From NCBI GenBank assembly GCA_964421565.1, contig CAYQXJ010000007.1, positions 62,001 through 126,000 of the forward strand: a stretch of DNA of 64,000 nucleotides, read 5' to 3'. Shown here piece after piece: positions 53,514 to 61,452 of this stretch. Position numbers and translations under genes: made by a program. The notes under the pieces were generated by a model. It did not search any database. It worked only from the letters and a program-made list of their open reading frames with translations, and was not told the origin of the DNA. The stretch comes from CAYQXJ01 sp964421565 (GTDB lineage: Bacteria; Planctomycetota; Brocadiia; SM23-32). Numbering within the stretch: the stretch's first letter is position 1; the number at the start of each line of letters is the position of its first letter.

Positions 53514-53542
53514 TTGACGCGAGGCATGCACTTTGCTATTAT
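53514..53542 (+). promoter_or_regulatory. Promoter of the candidate sRNA
   Basis: TTGACG, a 17-base spacer and TATTAT give a near-consensus sigma-70 promoter starting near 53549. A sigma-54-like GGCATGCACTTTGC (53523-53536, GG-N10-GC) overlaps it and shares 13 of 14 bases with the -24/-12 core at 25993-26006. Confidence 0.6.
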
Positions 53543-53548
53543 CAGCCG

Positions 53549-53677
53549 TAGCTGCCTGTCCCTAAATCACGACGCTCCCACCCAAAAGAAAGCGTCGTGA
53601 GCTGTCGGGCGAGTGCCCCCCTCCCCGACAGCAGCCCCTCTTGCGGGCGGGTTTACCCCAACCCGCCCGCATTTTTC
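53549..53677 (+). ncRNA. Candidate trans-acting small RNA with C-rich loops
   Basis: About 129 bases between a near-consensus promoter and a strong terminator, without a plausible ORF. Hairpin 1 pairs TCACGACGC (53567-53575) with GCGTCGTGA (53592-53600). Hairpin 2 pairs GCTGTCGGG (53601-53609) with CCCGACAGC (53624-53632). Both have loops of about 14-16 bases rich in C (UCCCACCC and GCCCCCCUC), and another UCCC lies in the 5' tail. Such UCCC patches can pair with Shine-Dalgarno sequences. The terminator is the third stem. No match to a named RNA family was recognised. Confidence 0.6.
53643..53676 (+). terminator. Rho-independent terminator of the sRNA
   Basis: An 11-bp perfect stem (GCGGGCGGGTT with AACCCGCCCGC), a 6-base loop, then ATTTTT. 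Confidence 0.85.
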
Positions 53678-53705
53678 TGTACAGTCCACGCTCGCCGTTT
53701 ATGCT
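53678..53705 (+). promoter_or_regulatory. Weak promoter candidate for the radical SAM gene
   Basis: TGTACA, a 16-base spacer and TATGCT directly after the terminator, about 46 bases before the radical SAM start. Confidence 0.3.
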
Positions 53706-53751
53706 AACATCATGATCGACTGGCCCGGGAACGCCAGGGCTGAGGAAACCG

Positions 53752-54738
53752 ATGGGTGAACGCATGCAGTGCTCCAGGTTCATGGTCGACGTTGTGCGCC
53801 ACTGCAATCTGCAATGTAATGCCTGCAACCACTTCGCGCCGTTCGCGGATGAACACTTCGAAGAGCCCGAAGCACTCGGTAAGCAGCTTGCCCTCGCCGC
53901 CAGGTACATGCACGCCGACCGGCTTGACATCGGCGGCGGAGAACCGCTGCTGCACCCCGATATCGTGGCCGTGATCGCAGCGGCCCGCCGCAGCGGTGTC
54001 GCCGGCATGCTCGCCGTCGTTACCAACGGCGTCCTGCTTGAGCGCCAGGGCCCCGAGTTCTGGCGCTCGGTCGACCGCGTGCAGATATCGCTCTACGAGC
54101 ACAGCGCCGGTCGGGTTGATCTGGTGCGTGCGCGCGAAGCCGCGATGGCTCACGACACGGAGCTCGTCGTCTCCCCCCGGCCAGTGTTCCGCCATCAGGT
54201 CATTGACGAGCCGAACACCGACGCCGACCTCGTGCGCGAGATCTTTCGCACCTGCCCACTGCAGCAGCGCTGCCGCGCGTTCCGCAGCGGGCGACTTTTC
54301 CTCTGTACGGCTGCCGCCTGTCTGCCTGAACGGCGCCGGCGTCTGGGGCTGGCGTTCGATTTCGCTGAAGAGGATGGATTGCTGATCGAGGAGCGGGACG
54401 ACATGGCCCGACGCGTAAGGGACTACGTTGCCCGCACCGAACCGCTGCGCACGTGCGCATATTGCCTGGGGGCCGCCGGCGTTGTTGCCGAACACCGCAT
54501 GATGACGGCGGAGGAGCTGGCGTCGCCTGCCCTGCTCAGCCTTGCAGACTGCCTTGACCGCGCCGAACTGGCGGAGCGAGTGCGACGTCAGAGATGGAAC
54601 CGCCGCCTGCGCGTTCTGCCCCGTTCTCTGCGCAGGCGTCTCGGGTTGACGCCCGTCTTCAGGGCTCTGACCTCGCACGGCCCCGCGACGCCGATGCTCG
54701 AGTGGCTGTGGCATCCGCCCCGAGACGGTAGAGCTTGA
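53752..54738 (+). CDS. Radical SAM protein
   Basis: A 328-residue radical SAM enzyme with the CxxxCxxC cluster motif in RHCNLQCNACNHF near residue 20 and a GGGEPLLHPD motif that binds SAM. A later Cys set (CPLQQRC, LCTAAACL, CAYCLG) suggests a SPASM-like auxiliary cluster. The substrate is unknown. GAGG lies 7 bases before the ATG. Its last 80 bases overlap the convergent glycosyltransferase gene. Neighbours do not reveal a pathway; membrane glycan modification is one possibility. Confidence 0.85.
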   Translation: MGERMQCSRFMVDVVRHCNLQCNACNHFAPFADEHFEEPEALGKQLALAARYMHADRLDIGGGEPLLHPDIVAVIAAARRSGVAGMLAVVTNGVLLERQGPEFWRSVDRVQISLYEHSAGRVDLVRAREAAMAHDTELVVSPRPVFRHQVIDEPNTDADLVREIFRTCPLQQRCRAFRSGRLFLCTAAACLPERRRRLGLAFDFAEEDGLLIEERDDMARRVRDYVARTEPLRTCAYCLGAAGVVAEHRMMTAEELASPALLSLADCLDRAELAERVRRQRWNRRLRVLPRSLRRRLGLTPVFRALTSHGPATPMLEWLWHPPRDGRA

Positions 54739-56434
54739 TTACCGGATTGCTGTAGCCGAAGCTGCCACTTCGCGCTCTGAAGACCTTGAGCGGCTCGCCC
54801 AGCACCTCGGGTATCTCCCGGGTGTAATACTGCCTTGCCGCCCGTGGGGCGTTGGGGTAATCGATCCACCTGCGATACCAGAACGAGGTGAGAACCAGGT
54901 AGTCCGCGCGGAACTCATCGCTTCCTGTGCCGGCATCCAAAACCCCGGTGCGCAGGTCCAGGCGCTGGCCGATCGGGTGCTCCTTCGTCGAGGAGCGCAA
55001 ACTCGCGCTGAATGTGCGCCAGGTGTGCCGCACCACGCGCGTTCGGAGGCGATCCTCCACCCGCGGCGCGTAGAACCGTCGACCGTCGATCAGCACGTTG
55101 GCGCCGGCTTCGCAGTTCTCCACCATCCACGCCCCTGCCAGATCTCGGGTGTCAGGCACCATCTCCACTACCTTCACGCTGCTCCTCCACAGCGGCGGCA
55201 GCAGCAGCGCGCTCACGATGCCCCCGAGCAACGCCACCCGGACAGCGGGTCGGGCCCTGAGCAAGCGCTCCAGGCATGCCATCCTTGCCAAAGCGTATGC
55301 CCCCAGCACCGCAAGCGGAGGCAGGATGATCACCATATAGCGCTCCGGCTGCGGCGGCGGCTTGAGCGGAGAGGCTTCCTGGAAGAAGTAGCCCACAAGC
55401 ACCCATCCTACCATCAGAATGGGGCCGGGCTCTCGCCTGCGGAACGCCAGCACGCCGCCGATGAAGGCCATCACCAGCGGCACGATGCCCACCCCGGGGG
55501 CCAAAGACTCCCGCAAGTGATATGTCCAGAGCGCCTGCCAGGGGCTTATGGCCAGAATGCCGCCGAAGTGGCCTCGGGCGGCGTGCTGCATCTCGTCCCC
55601 CAGCCCTCCTGCGGCTGACGCCGGGTCCAGCACCATCCAGGGATTCACGACGAAGAAGCAGATGCCGGCCAGTGCGAGCGCGAGGCCCAGCTCGGTGGCC
55701 GCGTGGCCCGGCCGAGCAGCGCTATCAGAATGCTCCACACCGTCATGCTGCAAGGTACGCCAACGCAGCCACAACGAGAGCGGCAGCATGACACCGATCA
55801 ATGCGCCTATGTACTTCGTCGCGGCGGCCAGGCCGGTGCAGGCCCCTGCGAGCAGCCAGTCCGAGCGCCGGCCCTGCTGGATGTATCGCACACAGAACAG
55901 AAGCTGCAGGGTGATCCACATGGTTACGAAGACATCTTCCTTCATGTAGTGGCTGCACTGGACGTGCAGGGGAAAGCTCGCCAACAGGCCGGCTGCCAGC
56001 AGGGCCCAGCCGGCGCCATACAACCGTCTCGCCAACAGGAACACGAAGAGCACCGTGAGCACGCCTGTAACCGCTGACACGGTACGCCCGCTGCGCAGCA
56101 GCAGGAACTGATCGAACTCACTGCCGCTTAAGGCGGCATATCCACGTGCGCCCAGTAGGGTTGAATACAGCAGGAAGGGAGGGTGCAGGAAGTACCGTGG
56201 ATTCCAACCACCGCGCCGCACCATGGGCAGCAGAACGCGCACCACCTTGGCGTGCTCGTCAGTGTGGTAGTAGTGGGGAATGCCGAAGTCGAGGTTGGCA
56301 AAGCGCAACCAACCCGCCGCGAACAGCACCGTCAACAGGGAGAGAACCACAAGCAGCGGCGACGCGCGGAAGCGCAAGCCCCTGGAGCCGTTCCGGCTGC
56401 GGCCGTCCGTACGGTGTTCGCAGCCATGGTTCAT
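54659..56434 (-). CDS. GT39/ArnT-like membrane glycosyltransferase
   Basis: A 591-residue multi-pass protein with about ten hydrophobic helices and a soluble C-terminal part (from about 460). The first loop holds an acidic pair (YYHTDEHAKV) and LHPPFLLY, like the lipid-linked-sugar transferases of the PMT/ArnT group (GT39/GT83, DUF2723-like). It probably moves a sugar from a polyprenyl-phosphate donor to a lipid, protein or glycan outside the membrane. ATG at 56434 has AGGAGG 8 bases upstream. A possible promoter (TTGACA-N15-TACCAT, 56514-56540) lies before it, with short spacing. Confidence 0.8.
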   Translation of the reverse strand: MNHGCEHRTDGRSRNGSRGLRFRASPLLVVLSLLTVLFAAGWLRFANLDFGIPHYYHTDEHAKVVRVLLPMVRRGGWNPRYFLHPPFLLYSTLLGARGYAALSGSEFDQFLLLRSGRTVSAVTGVLTVLFVFLLARRLYGAGWALLAAGLLASFPLHVQCSHYMKEDVFVTMWITLQLLFCVRYIQQGRRSDWLLAGACTGLAAATKYIGALIGVMLPLSLWLRWRTLQHDGVEHSDSAARPGHAATELGLALALAGICFFVVNPWMVLDPASAAGGLGDEMQHAARGHFGGILAISPWQALWTYHLRESLAPGVGIVPLVMAFIGGVLAFRRREPGPILMVGWVLVGYFFQEASPLKPPPQPERYMVIILPPLAVLGAYALARMACLERLLRARPAVRVALLGGIVSALLLPPLWRSSVKVVEMVPDTRDLAGAWMVENCEAGANVLIDGRRFYAPRVEDRLRTRVVRHTWRTFSASLRSSTKEHPIGQRLDLRTGVLDAGTGSDEFRADYLVLTSFWYRRWIDYPNAPRAARQYYTREIPEVLGEPLKVFRARSGSFGYSNPVIKLYRLGADATATRASASRGRARSEP

Positions 56435-56706
56435 CAACGCTGCCTCCTGACGGCCGGATCGGTACCCCGCCTGCGGCCCGCAAGCCGATTGCTCATTCGC
56501 CACGCGCCGCATGATGGTAGGTGGTGGTGCCGCATGTCAACAGTGCGGTGCGAGCCCCGCATCATGGGCGGCAATCCTCGCTTGCACAGCGGCGGGCAAT
56601 CGACTACATTGCATGCCGTCGGAGGCTTTAGAGTAGGGGCACGGGGCGGCGTCAAGTCGCCTTTTCGTGAACCTGTTTTCCCGAAGGTAGCTGTAAGGAA
56701 GGTATG

Positions 56707-56913
56707 ATGGCAAGAGGTACTGTAAAATGGTTCAGTGACGCCAAGGGTTACGGTTTCATCACGCCTGACGACGGCGGCGAGGACGTGTTCGTCCATTACT
56801 CCGCCGTCGAGGGGGCGGGCTACAAGAGCCTTAGCGAGGAAGACGTCGTCGAGTTCGAGGTGGAGAGAGGTCCTAAGGGCCTGCGCGCCACGAACGTAGT
56901 GCCGGTCTCGTAG
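56707..56913 (+). CDS. Cold-shock domain protein, second copy
   Basis: A 68-residue CspA-type protein: GTVKWFSDAKGYGFI (RNP1) and DVFVHY (RNP2). It is closer to the typical CspA than the first copy at 16808. The ATG at 56707 is preferred to that at 56704 because AAGGAA is then 7 bases upstream. It has its own terminator. A clear promoter was not found in the 270 bases upstream. Confidence 0.93.
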   Translation: MARGTVKWFSDAKGYGFITPDDGGEDVFVHYSAVEGAGYKSLSEEDVVEFEVERGPKGLRATNVVPVS

Positions 56914-56939
56914 CACGAACCGATCCCGACTGCAGGCTT

Positions 56940-56982
56940 CGAACGCCGCCGCATCGCCTGGTGCGGCGGCGTTCGCATTTTA
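56940..56982 (+). terminator. Rho-independent terminator after the second csp
   Basis: A perfect 14-bp stem (56940-56953 with 56962-56975, CGAACGCCGCCGCA) and an 8-base loop, then GCATTTTA-type T-rich bases. Confidence 0.8.
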
Positions 56983-57005
56983 CACACCCGTTTCTCCCGA
57001 TTGGC

Positions 57006-57033
57006 TTGCGTCCGGCTCTCCAGTCCTTACAGT
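57006..57033 (+). promoter_or_regulatory. Sigma-70-type promoter of the GH9 gene
   Basis: TTGCGT, a 16-base spacer and TACAGT, with a predicted start about 26 bases before the ATG at 57066. Confidence 0.4.
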
Positions 57034-57065
57034 ATGCGGCTTCAACGCATATAGATGGAGGAAGC

Positions 57066-59465
57066 ATGACCGCAACAAGCTGGCGGCTGCACAAACTCGA
57101 ATACCTGGAGGCCCCTGCCGCCTCCCTGCTGCCGTTTCACAATCCCTACCCTGAGGGCAAGCAAGGCGGGCTGGAGCTGGTCCACCACGGCGAGCGCGTC
57201 GCCACGGCCGGCGAGATCAGGCCCGACCCCCGCGCGACGCGGCCCGAAGGCCATCCGAAGCCCGGCGAACGCGTACTGGACGCCGAACGGGTCGAGATCC
57301 TTACCCCCCTCTACGACTCCACTCTACGGACGGCCTACAGCGTTCGGCTGCGCGCGGAGGGCCGGGCCGTGCGGCTCACGGTCGAGTGTCAGAACTCTAT
57401 CCCCGCGGACATCGAGTCCGGCTTCTGCATGGACCTTTATCCCCCGGCATTCTGGGGAAAGACCTATCGCGCGGGCAGCACTTCGGGCGTCTTCCCGCGC
57501 GAGCCTTACTGCGCCGTGGATGCTGACGAGTGCGGGCGCGTCAGGGCCGGCATCATGGCCGCAGGGGCTCGGCTGGTCGTGGCGCCGGAGGACCCGCTGC
57601 GCCATCTGTCCATCGAATCTCTACGGGGCCGGCTTCAGCTCTTCGACGGTCGCAAGGGCGATGACGAGGCCTGGTTCACCCTCTGTTCGCCCATCGAACC
57701 CGGCGCTTCAGGAACGGTCGTGGAGTGGCTCATCACGCCGCATCAGGACCCCGAATGGCGACGGCCGCCCGTGATTGCCCTCAGCCAGGTGGGCTATCAC
57801 CCGCAGCAGGCAAAGCGTGCCGTCATCGAGCTTGACACGCGCTGCACCAACCTGGGTGAGGCCCACCTGCTACGGATTGATGCCGATTCGGGTCTCGTCA
57901 GTGTCAAGTCCGGCCGCCCGGAGCCATGGGGTCGCTTCCTGCGCTACGACTATGCGGTTTTCGACTTCTCCGAGGTGCGTGAGCCCGGCCTCTACCAGGT
58001 CCGGTATGCCGAGCAGGTGGCCGGCCCGTTTCGCATCGGGCAGGACGTTTACTCCCAGGGGGTGTGGCAGCCGACGCTCGAGGCCTTCTTCCCCGTCCAG
58101 ATGTGCCACGCGGCCGTCTGGGACGGGCTGCGTCTCTGGCACGGAGCCTGCCACATGGACGACGCACTTCAGGCGCCGACCAGCCACGTGCACTTCGACC
58201 ACTATTCGCAGGGGCCTGCCACCGATACACCGTTCGAACCCTACGAGCACATACCTCACCTGAACGCCGGCGGATGGCACGATGCGGGCGACACCGACCT
58301 CGCGGCAGGTTCGCAGTCCGGCACGGTGCACATGCTGGCCCTCGCGCGCGAAGAGTTCGCCGTGGATTGCGACCAGACGACCGTGCTGGCGGACGAGCAC
58401 CTGGTGCACATGTACTGCCCGGACGGCGAGCCGGACATCCTGCAACAGATAGCATGGGGGGCCGAGTGCCTGCTGGGAGGATATCGCGCGGCTGGCCACA
58501 GCTTCTGCGGCATCGTCGCCGGCGAGTCACGCCGCTTCTATCAGCGCGGTGAAGTGAGCACCATGACCGACAACCTGATATACGACCCCTCACTGGCGAG
58601 AGGCGAGCGCACGGGCACGCATTCCGGGATTCGCGACGACCGATGGGCATTCACCAATCGGGACACATCGCAGGAATACAAGGTTTCGGCCGCGCTGGCG
58701 GCATCCGCCCGCGTGCTTGCCGAATGGAATGACGCCCTGGCCGAGGAATGCCTGGAGACAGCCGAAGGTGCATGGCACTTCGAACAGAGCCATCAGCCGG
58801 CCCGATGGCGCACAGCCTATGTGCCGGGTCGACCAGACCAGCAGGAGGTGCTGGCGACTGCCGAGCTGCTCATCGCCACGGGACGGGACGAGTATCGGCA
58901 CCGCCTGGGGCAGTTGCTGCCCGTCGTGGAGGAACATCCAGGCTCGGTCGGGTGGGCTGCAGTGCGGGCTCTGCCCCACATGGACGCGCCCGACTTCTCC
59001 CTGCGGGTGAAACGCGCACTTGAGAACTACGCGCGGCAGTTGAGCGAGCGACACGCGGGCAACCCCTTCGGCGTCGAATGGCGCCCGCATATCTGGGGCG
59101 TCGCATGGCACATCCAGCAGATGGCTGTCCAGCAGTATTACCTTGCCCGAGACCTGCCCAAGCTGTTCGACCGCGAGATCCTGCTGCGGGTGCTCAACTA
59201 CGTGCTGGGTTGCCATCCGGACAACAACGTCTCGCTCGTCTCGGGCGTCGGCGCCGATTCGCTCACAACGGCTTTCGGCATCAACCGCTCCAGCTGGCAC
59301 TATGTGCCCGGTGGCGTCGTGTCAGGGACCAACCTGAGCCGGCCGGACTTCCCAGAGCTGAAAACGGATTCCCCCTTCCTGTGGCAACAGTCGGAGTACG
59401 TGATGCAGGGGGCGGCCAGCTACATCTTCCTCGTCCTGGCGGCAGATGCCCTTCTGCGCCGTTGA
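57066..59465 (+). CDS. Glycoside hydrolase family 9-like protein
   Basis: A 799-residue protein. An N-terminal beta domain (about 1-235) precedes a cellulase-N-type Ig-like domain (about 240-330, VIALSQVGYHP) and a GH9 (alpha/alpha)6 catalytic domain (about 335-799). Seen are GGWHDAGDTD with the catalytic Asp pair, YVLGCHPDNNVSLVSGVGADS and a late Glu in QSEYVMQGAASY, the expected place of the acid. No signal peptide is visible, so it may act in the cytoplasm on imported oligosaccharides. GGAGG lies before the ATG. It is convergent with two transporter-like genes. Confidence 0.85.
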   Translation: MTATSWRLHKLEYLEAPAASLLPFHNPYPEGKQGGLELVHHGERVATAGEIRPDPRATRPEGHPKPGERVLDAERVEILTPLYDSTLRTAYSVRLRAEGRAVRLTVECQNSIPADIESGFCMDLYPPAFWGKTYRAGSTSGVFPREPYCAVDADECGRVRAGIMAAGARLVVAPEDPLRHLSIESLRGRLQLFDGRKGDDEAWFTLCSPIEPGASGTVVEWLITPHQDPEWRRPPVIALSQVGYHPQQAKRAVIELDTRCTNLGEAHLLRIDADSGLVSVKSGRPEPWGRFLRYDYAVFDFSEVREPGLYQVRYAEQVAGPFRIGQDVYSQGVWQPTLEAFFPVQMCHAAVWDGLRLWHGACHMDDALQAPTSHVHFDHYSQGPATDTPFEPYEHIPHLNAGGWHDAGDTDLAAGSQSGTVHMLALAREEFAVDCDQTTVLADEHLVHMYCPDGEPDILQQIAWGAECLLGGYRAAGHSFCGIVAGESRRFYQRGEVSTMTDNLIYDPSLARGERTGTHSGIRDDRWAFTNRDTSQEYKVSAALAASARVLAEWNDALAEECLETAEGAWHFEQSHQPARWRTAYVPGRPDQQEVLATAELLIATGRDEYRHRLGQLLPVVEEHPGSVGWAAVRALPHMDAPDFSLRVKRALENYARQLSERHAGNPFGVEWRPHIWGVAWHIQQMAVQQYYLARDLPKLFDREILLRVLNYVLGCHPDNNVSLVSGVGADSLTTAFGINRSSWHYVPGGVVSGTNLSRPDFPELKTDSPFLWQQSEYVMQGAASYIFLVLAADALLRR

Positions 59466-59474
59466 GCGAAGAGA

Positions 59475-61427
59475 TCAAAACCCGACAGGCGGTTTCAGGT
59501 AGGCGTCTATGCTCGCAATGACGGCGTGCGTGCCATCGGCGAAGAACCCCGCCAGCACCACGCCGATGAAGAAGCGTCGGGCCGAACGGTAAATGGCCTG
59601 GCCGCCCAGCTTCACCAGCCCCGCCTTCAGCAACCACGCCAGGAAGATAGAGAACCAGAAGTTGATCACCATGTGGGTGTTCGCGATCACGAATGCTATG
59701 GGATGAACGGGCCACCAGAAGAACGAACGATGGGCCAGTGTCAGGAACGCCATCACTGCTGCCCCGCCGCCAGCCCAGAGCATGCCCAGCACGTTCGGCC
59801 CGTCGTTGCGGGACAGCACGCCGCCCGCCCACCACCACGGCACGCGGGGCGCGTTGATGTAAAACCAACTACTCAGGTTCAGGGCGCCGTGTGCGTAGCC
59901 TACCCACACTGCCGATAGTGAAGCGCTAAGGTAGGTAACGAAGATGGCGAACAGCATGGCCGCGAAAAGGCCCCTGCGACGACGGGCCACGTACATGCCG
60001 TGAGCCGCTCCCGTCATGGCGGTGTTGCGGTAATCCGCGTTCCAGAACTGCATGCCGGTGGCCACCACCTGCTGGCGGCCAAGGGTGGCGCCCCCCAACG
60101 TGTTCGTCAGATAGGTGCCCGCCGCAGCGGGCGAACTGGCTGAGGGCAAGCCCACCTGGGCGATGATGCGCGTGATGCCGTAGTACACGCACAGGTGCAG
60201 CAGCAGGAATGCCGCGCTGTAGAGAGGCGTCATGCCCGACCGCCAGAGCCACACTCCCGCGACTATGGCCCCCACCAGGCCCGTGGCGAATGCCGCGGTG
60301 TAGGAGGTCGGCTCGTTGCTGTCATACCCGGCCTCGCCCCACCTCAGCGCACACCGAACGGCACGCAGCAGGTGCCTTCGGCCGTACCACAGGCTGCTGA
60401 ATACCAGAACCAACAACGCCCCCATCGCCATGTGCTGCGTTTCGGCCGGGCCTCCGTACGGCATGTAAACCTGCAGGCCCAGGTTGTGCGTCTTTACAAA
60501 GGACCGGACAAACCACGACACAACGGCCAGCACCCATACGCTGAACGCGATCCGGTTCGGGATCAGGAACACCAGGCCGATCACAGTGAAATCCACCCAG
60601 AACCGCATCCTCCAGCCCTCGGCAAACGTAACCCAGGTGCCCATGGTGGCCGGCCCGAAGAACCCCGCGTAGCGACCCAGGCGCATCACCAGCGCGTGCA
60701 GCAGGATGATTCCGGCGCCGATCCAGAAGGCGCGGCTGCGCAGGATGGAATCCGGGTTGCCCGGCTCCGCCACGCCACGGCAAAGCTCCGAAGGTACCTG
60801 GGCGATGGGGAAACTCAGGTGCTCGTAGTCCACCCACTGCTTACGCATCACTGACATGATGGCCGCCGTGCATCCGAACAGAGCCATCAGGTAGATGCCC
60901 CAGCGCGTCAGCGGCGTCACCCACTGTTCCCAGGGGATGTGCCCGCCCGGCGGCAGTCCCTCCCAGAAGCGTTTGATGGCGACTGCGCCACCGTCCGGAT
61001 CGAGCGGCATCATCCAGTTCCGTATGTGCGGTGCGATCTCGCTCACCCATTGATTGCCGGGCGTGGAGTGGTAGATGGCCGTCGATAGCATGGGTATCAG
61101 GTGGGTAACGCCACCGCCCACCGCGATGGCCCCGCCGGCAAAGAGCATGGCGGTCACGAACAGCAGCTCGTCCGCAGAGAAGGCCATAGACCGACGCAGG
61201 CGCGCCAGCAAGCCGTTGAACAGCACTGCAACGAGCACCATCAGAAACGAGATGCCGCCCATGTGGTAGTCCAGAAACAGGCCGCCGCCCCGCCCGAGGT
61301 ACGTGCTCCAGTACGGGGCAGCCAACCCGATGAAGCCCGCCAGTGCCGCGCCAACGGCGATGGCCCGAGCCCGCACCGGCGAAGCTTGCTCTGAGTGCAG
61401 AGGCGGCTGAATGGTGCGTCGCGCCAA
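59475..61427 (-). CDS. DUF6785/DUF6784-like large membrane protein, copy A
   Basis: A 650-residue integral membrane protein with about 12-14 hydrophobic helices, reminiscent of the DUF6785/DUF6784 family. It shares conserved blocks with the next gene: MRKQWVDYEHLS, PIAQVP, FLIPNRIA, AQVGLPS. The function is unknown; the size and helix count suggest a transporter. A TTG at 61427 is the most likely start, with a run of G residues about 8 bases upstream, giving the same length as its paralogue. It lies 25 bases after copy B, in one operon. Confidence 0.75.
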   Translation of the reverse strand: MARRTIQPPLHSEQASPVRARAIAVGAALAGFIGLAAPYWSTYLGRGGGLFLDYHMGGISFLMVLVAVLFNGLLARLRRSMAFSADELLFVTAMLFAGGAIAVGGGVTHLIPMLSTAIYHSTPGNQWVSEIAPHIRNWMMPLDPDGGAVAIKRFWEGLPPGGHIPWEQWVTPLTRWGIYLMALFGCTAAIMSVMRKQWVDYEHLSFPIAQVPSELCRGVAEPGNPDSILRSRAFWIGAGIILLHALVMRLGRYAGFFGPATMGTWVTFAEGWRMRFWVDFTVIGLVFLIPNRIAFSVWVLAVVSWFVRSFVKTHNLGLQVYMPYGGPAETQHMAMGALLVLVFSSLWYGRRHLLRAVRCALRWGEAGYDSNEPTSYTAAFATGLVGAIVAGVWLWRSGMTPLYSAAFLLLHLCVYYGITRIIAQVGLPSASSPAAAGTYLTNTLGGATLGRQQVVATGMQFWNADYRNTAMTGAAHGMYVARRRRGLFAAMLFAIFVTYLSASLSAVWVGYAHGALNLSSWFYINAPRVPWWWAGGVLSRNDGPNVLGMLWAGGGAAVMAFLTLAHRSFFWWPVHPIAFVIANTHMVINFWFSIFLAWLLKAGLVKLGGQAIYRSARRFFIGVVLAGFFADGTHAVIASIDAYLKPPVGF

Positions 61428-61452
61428 AAGGACGTCCCCCCCCCGCCGGTTC

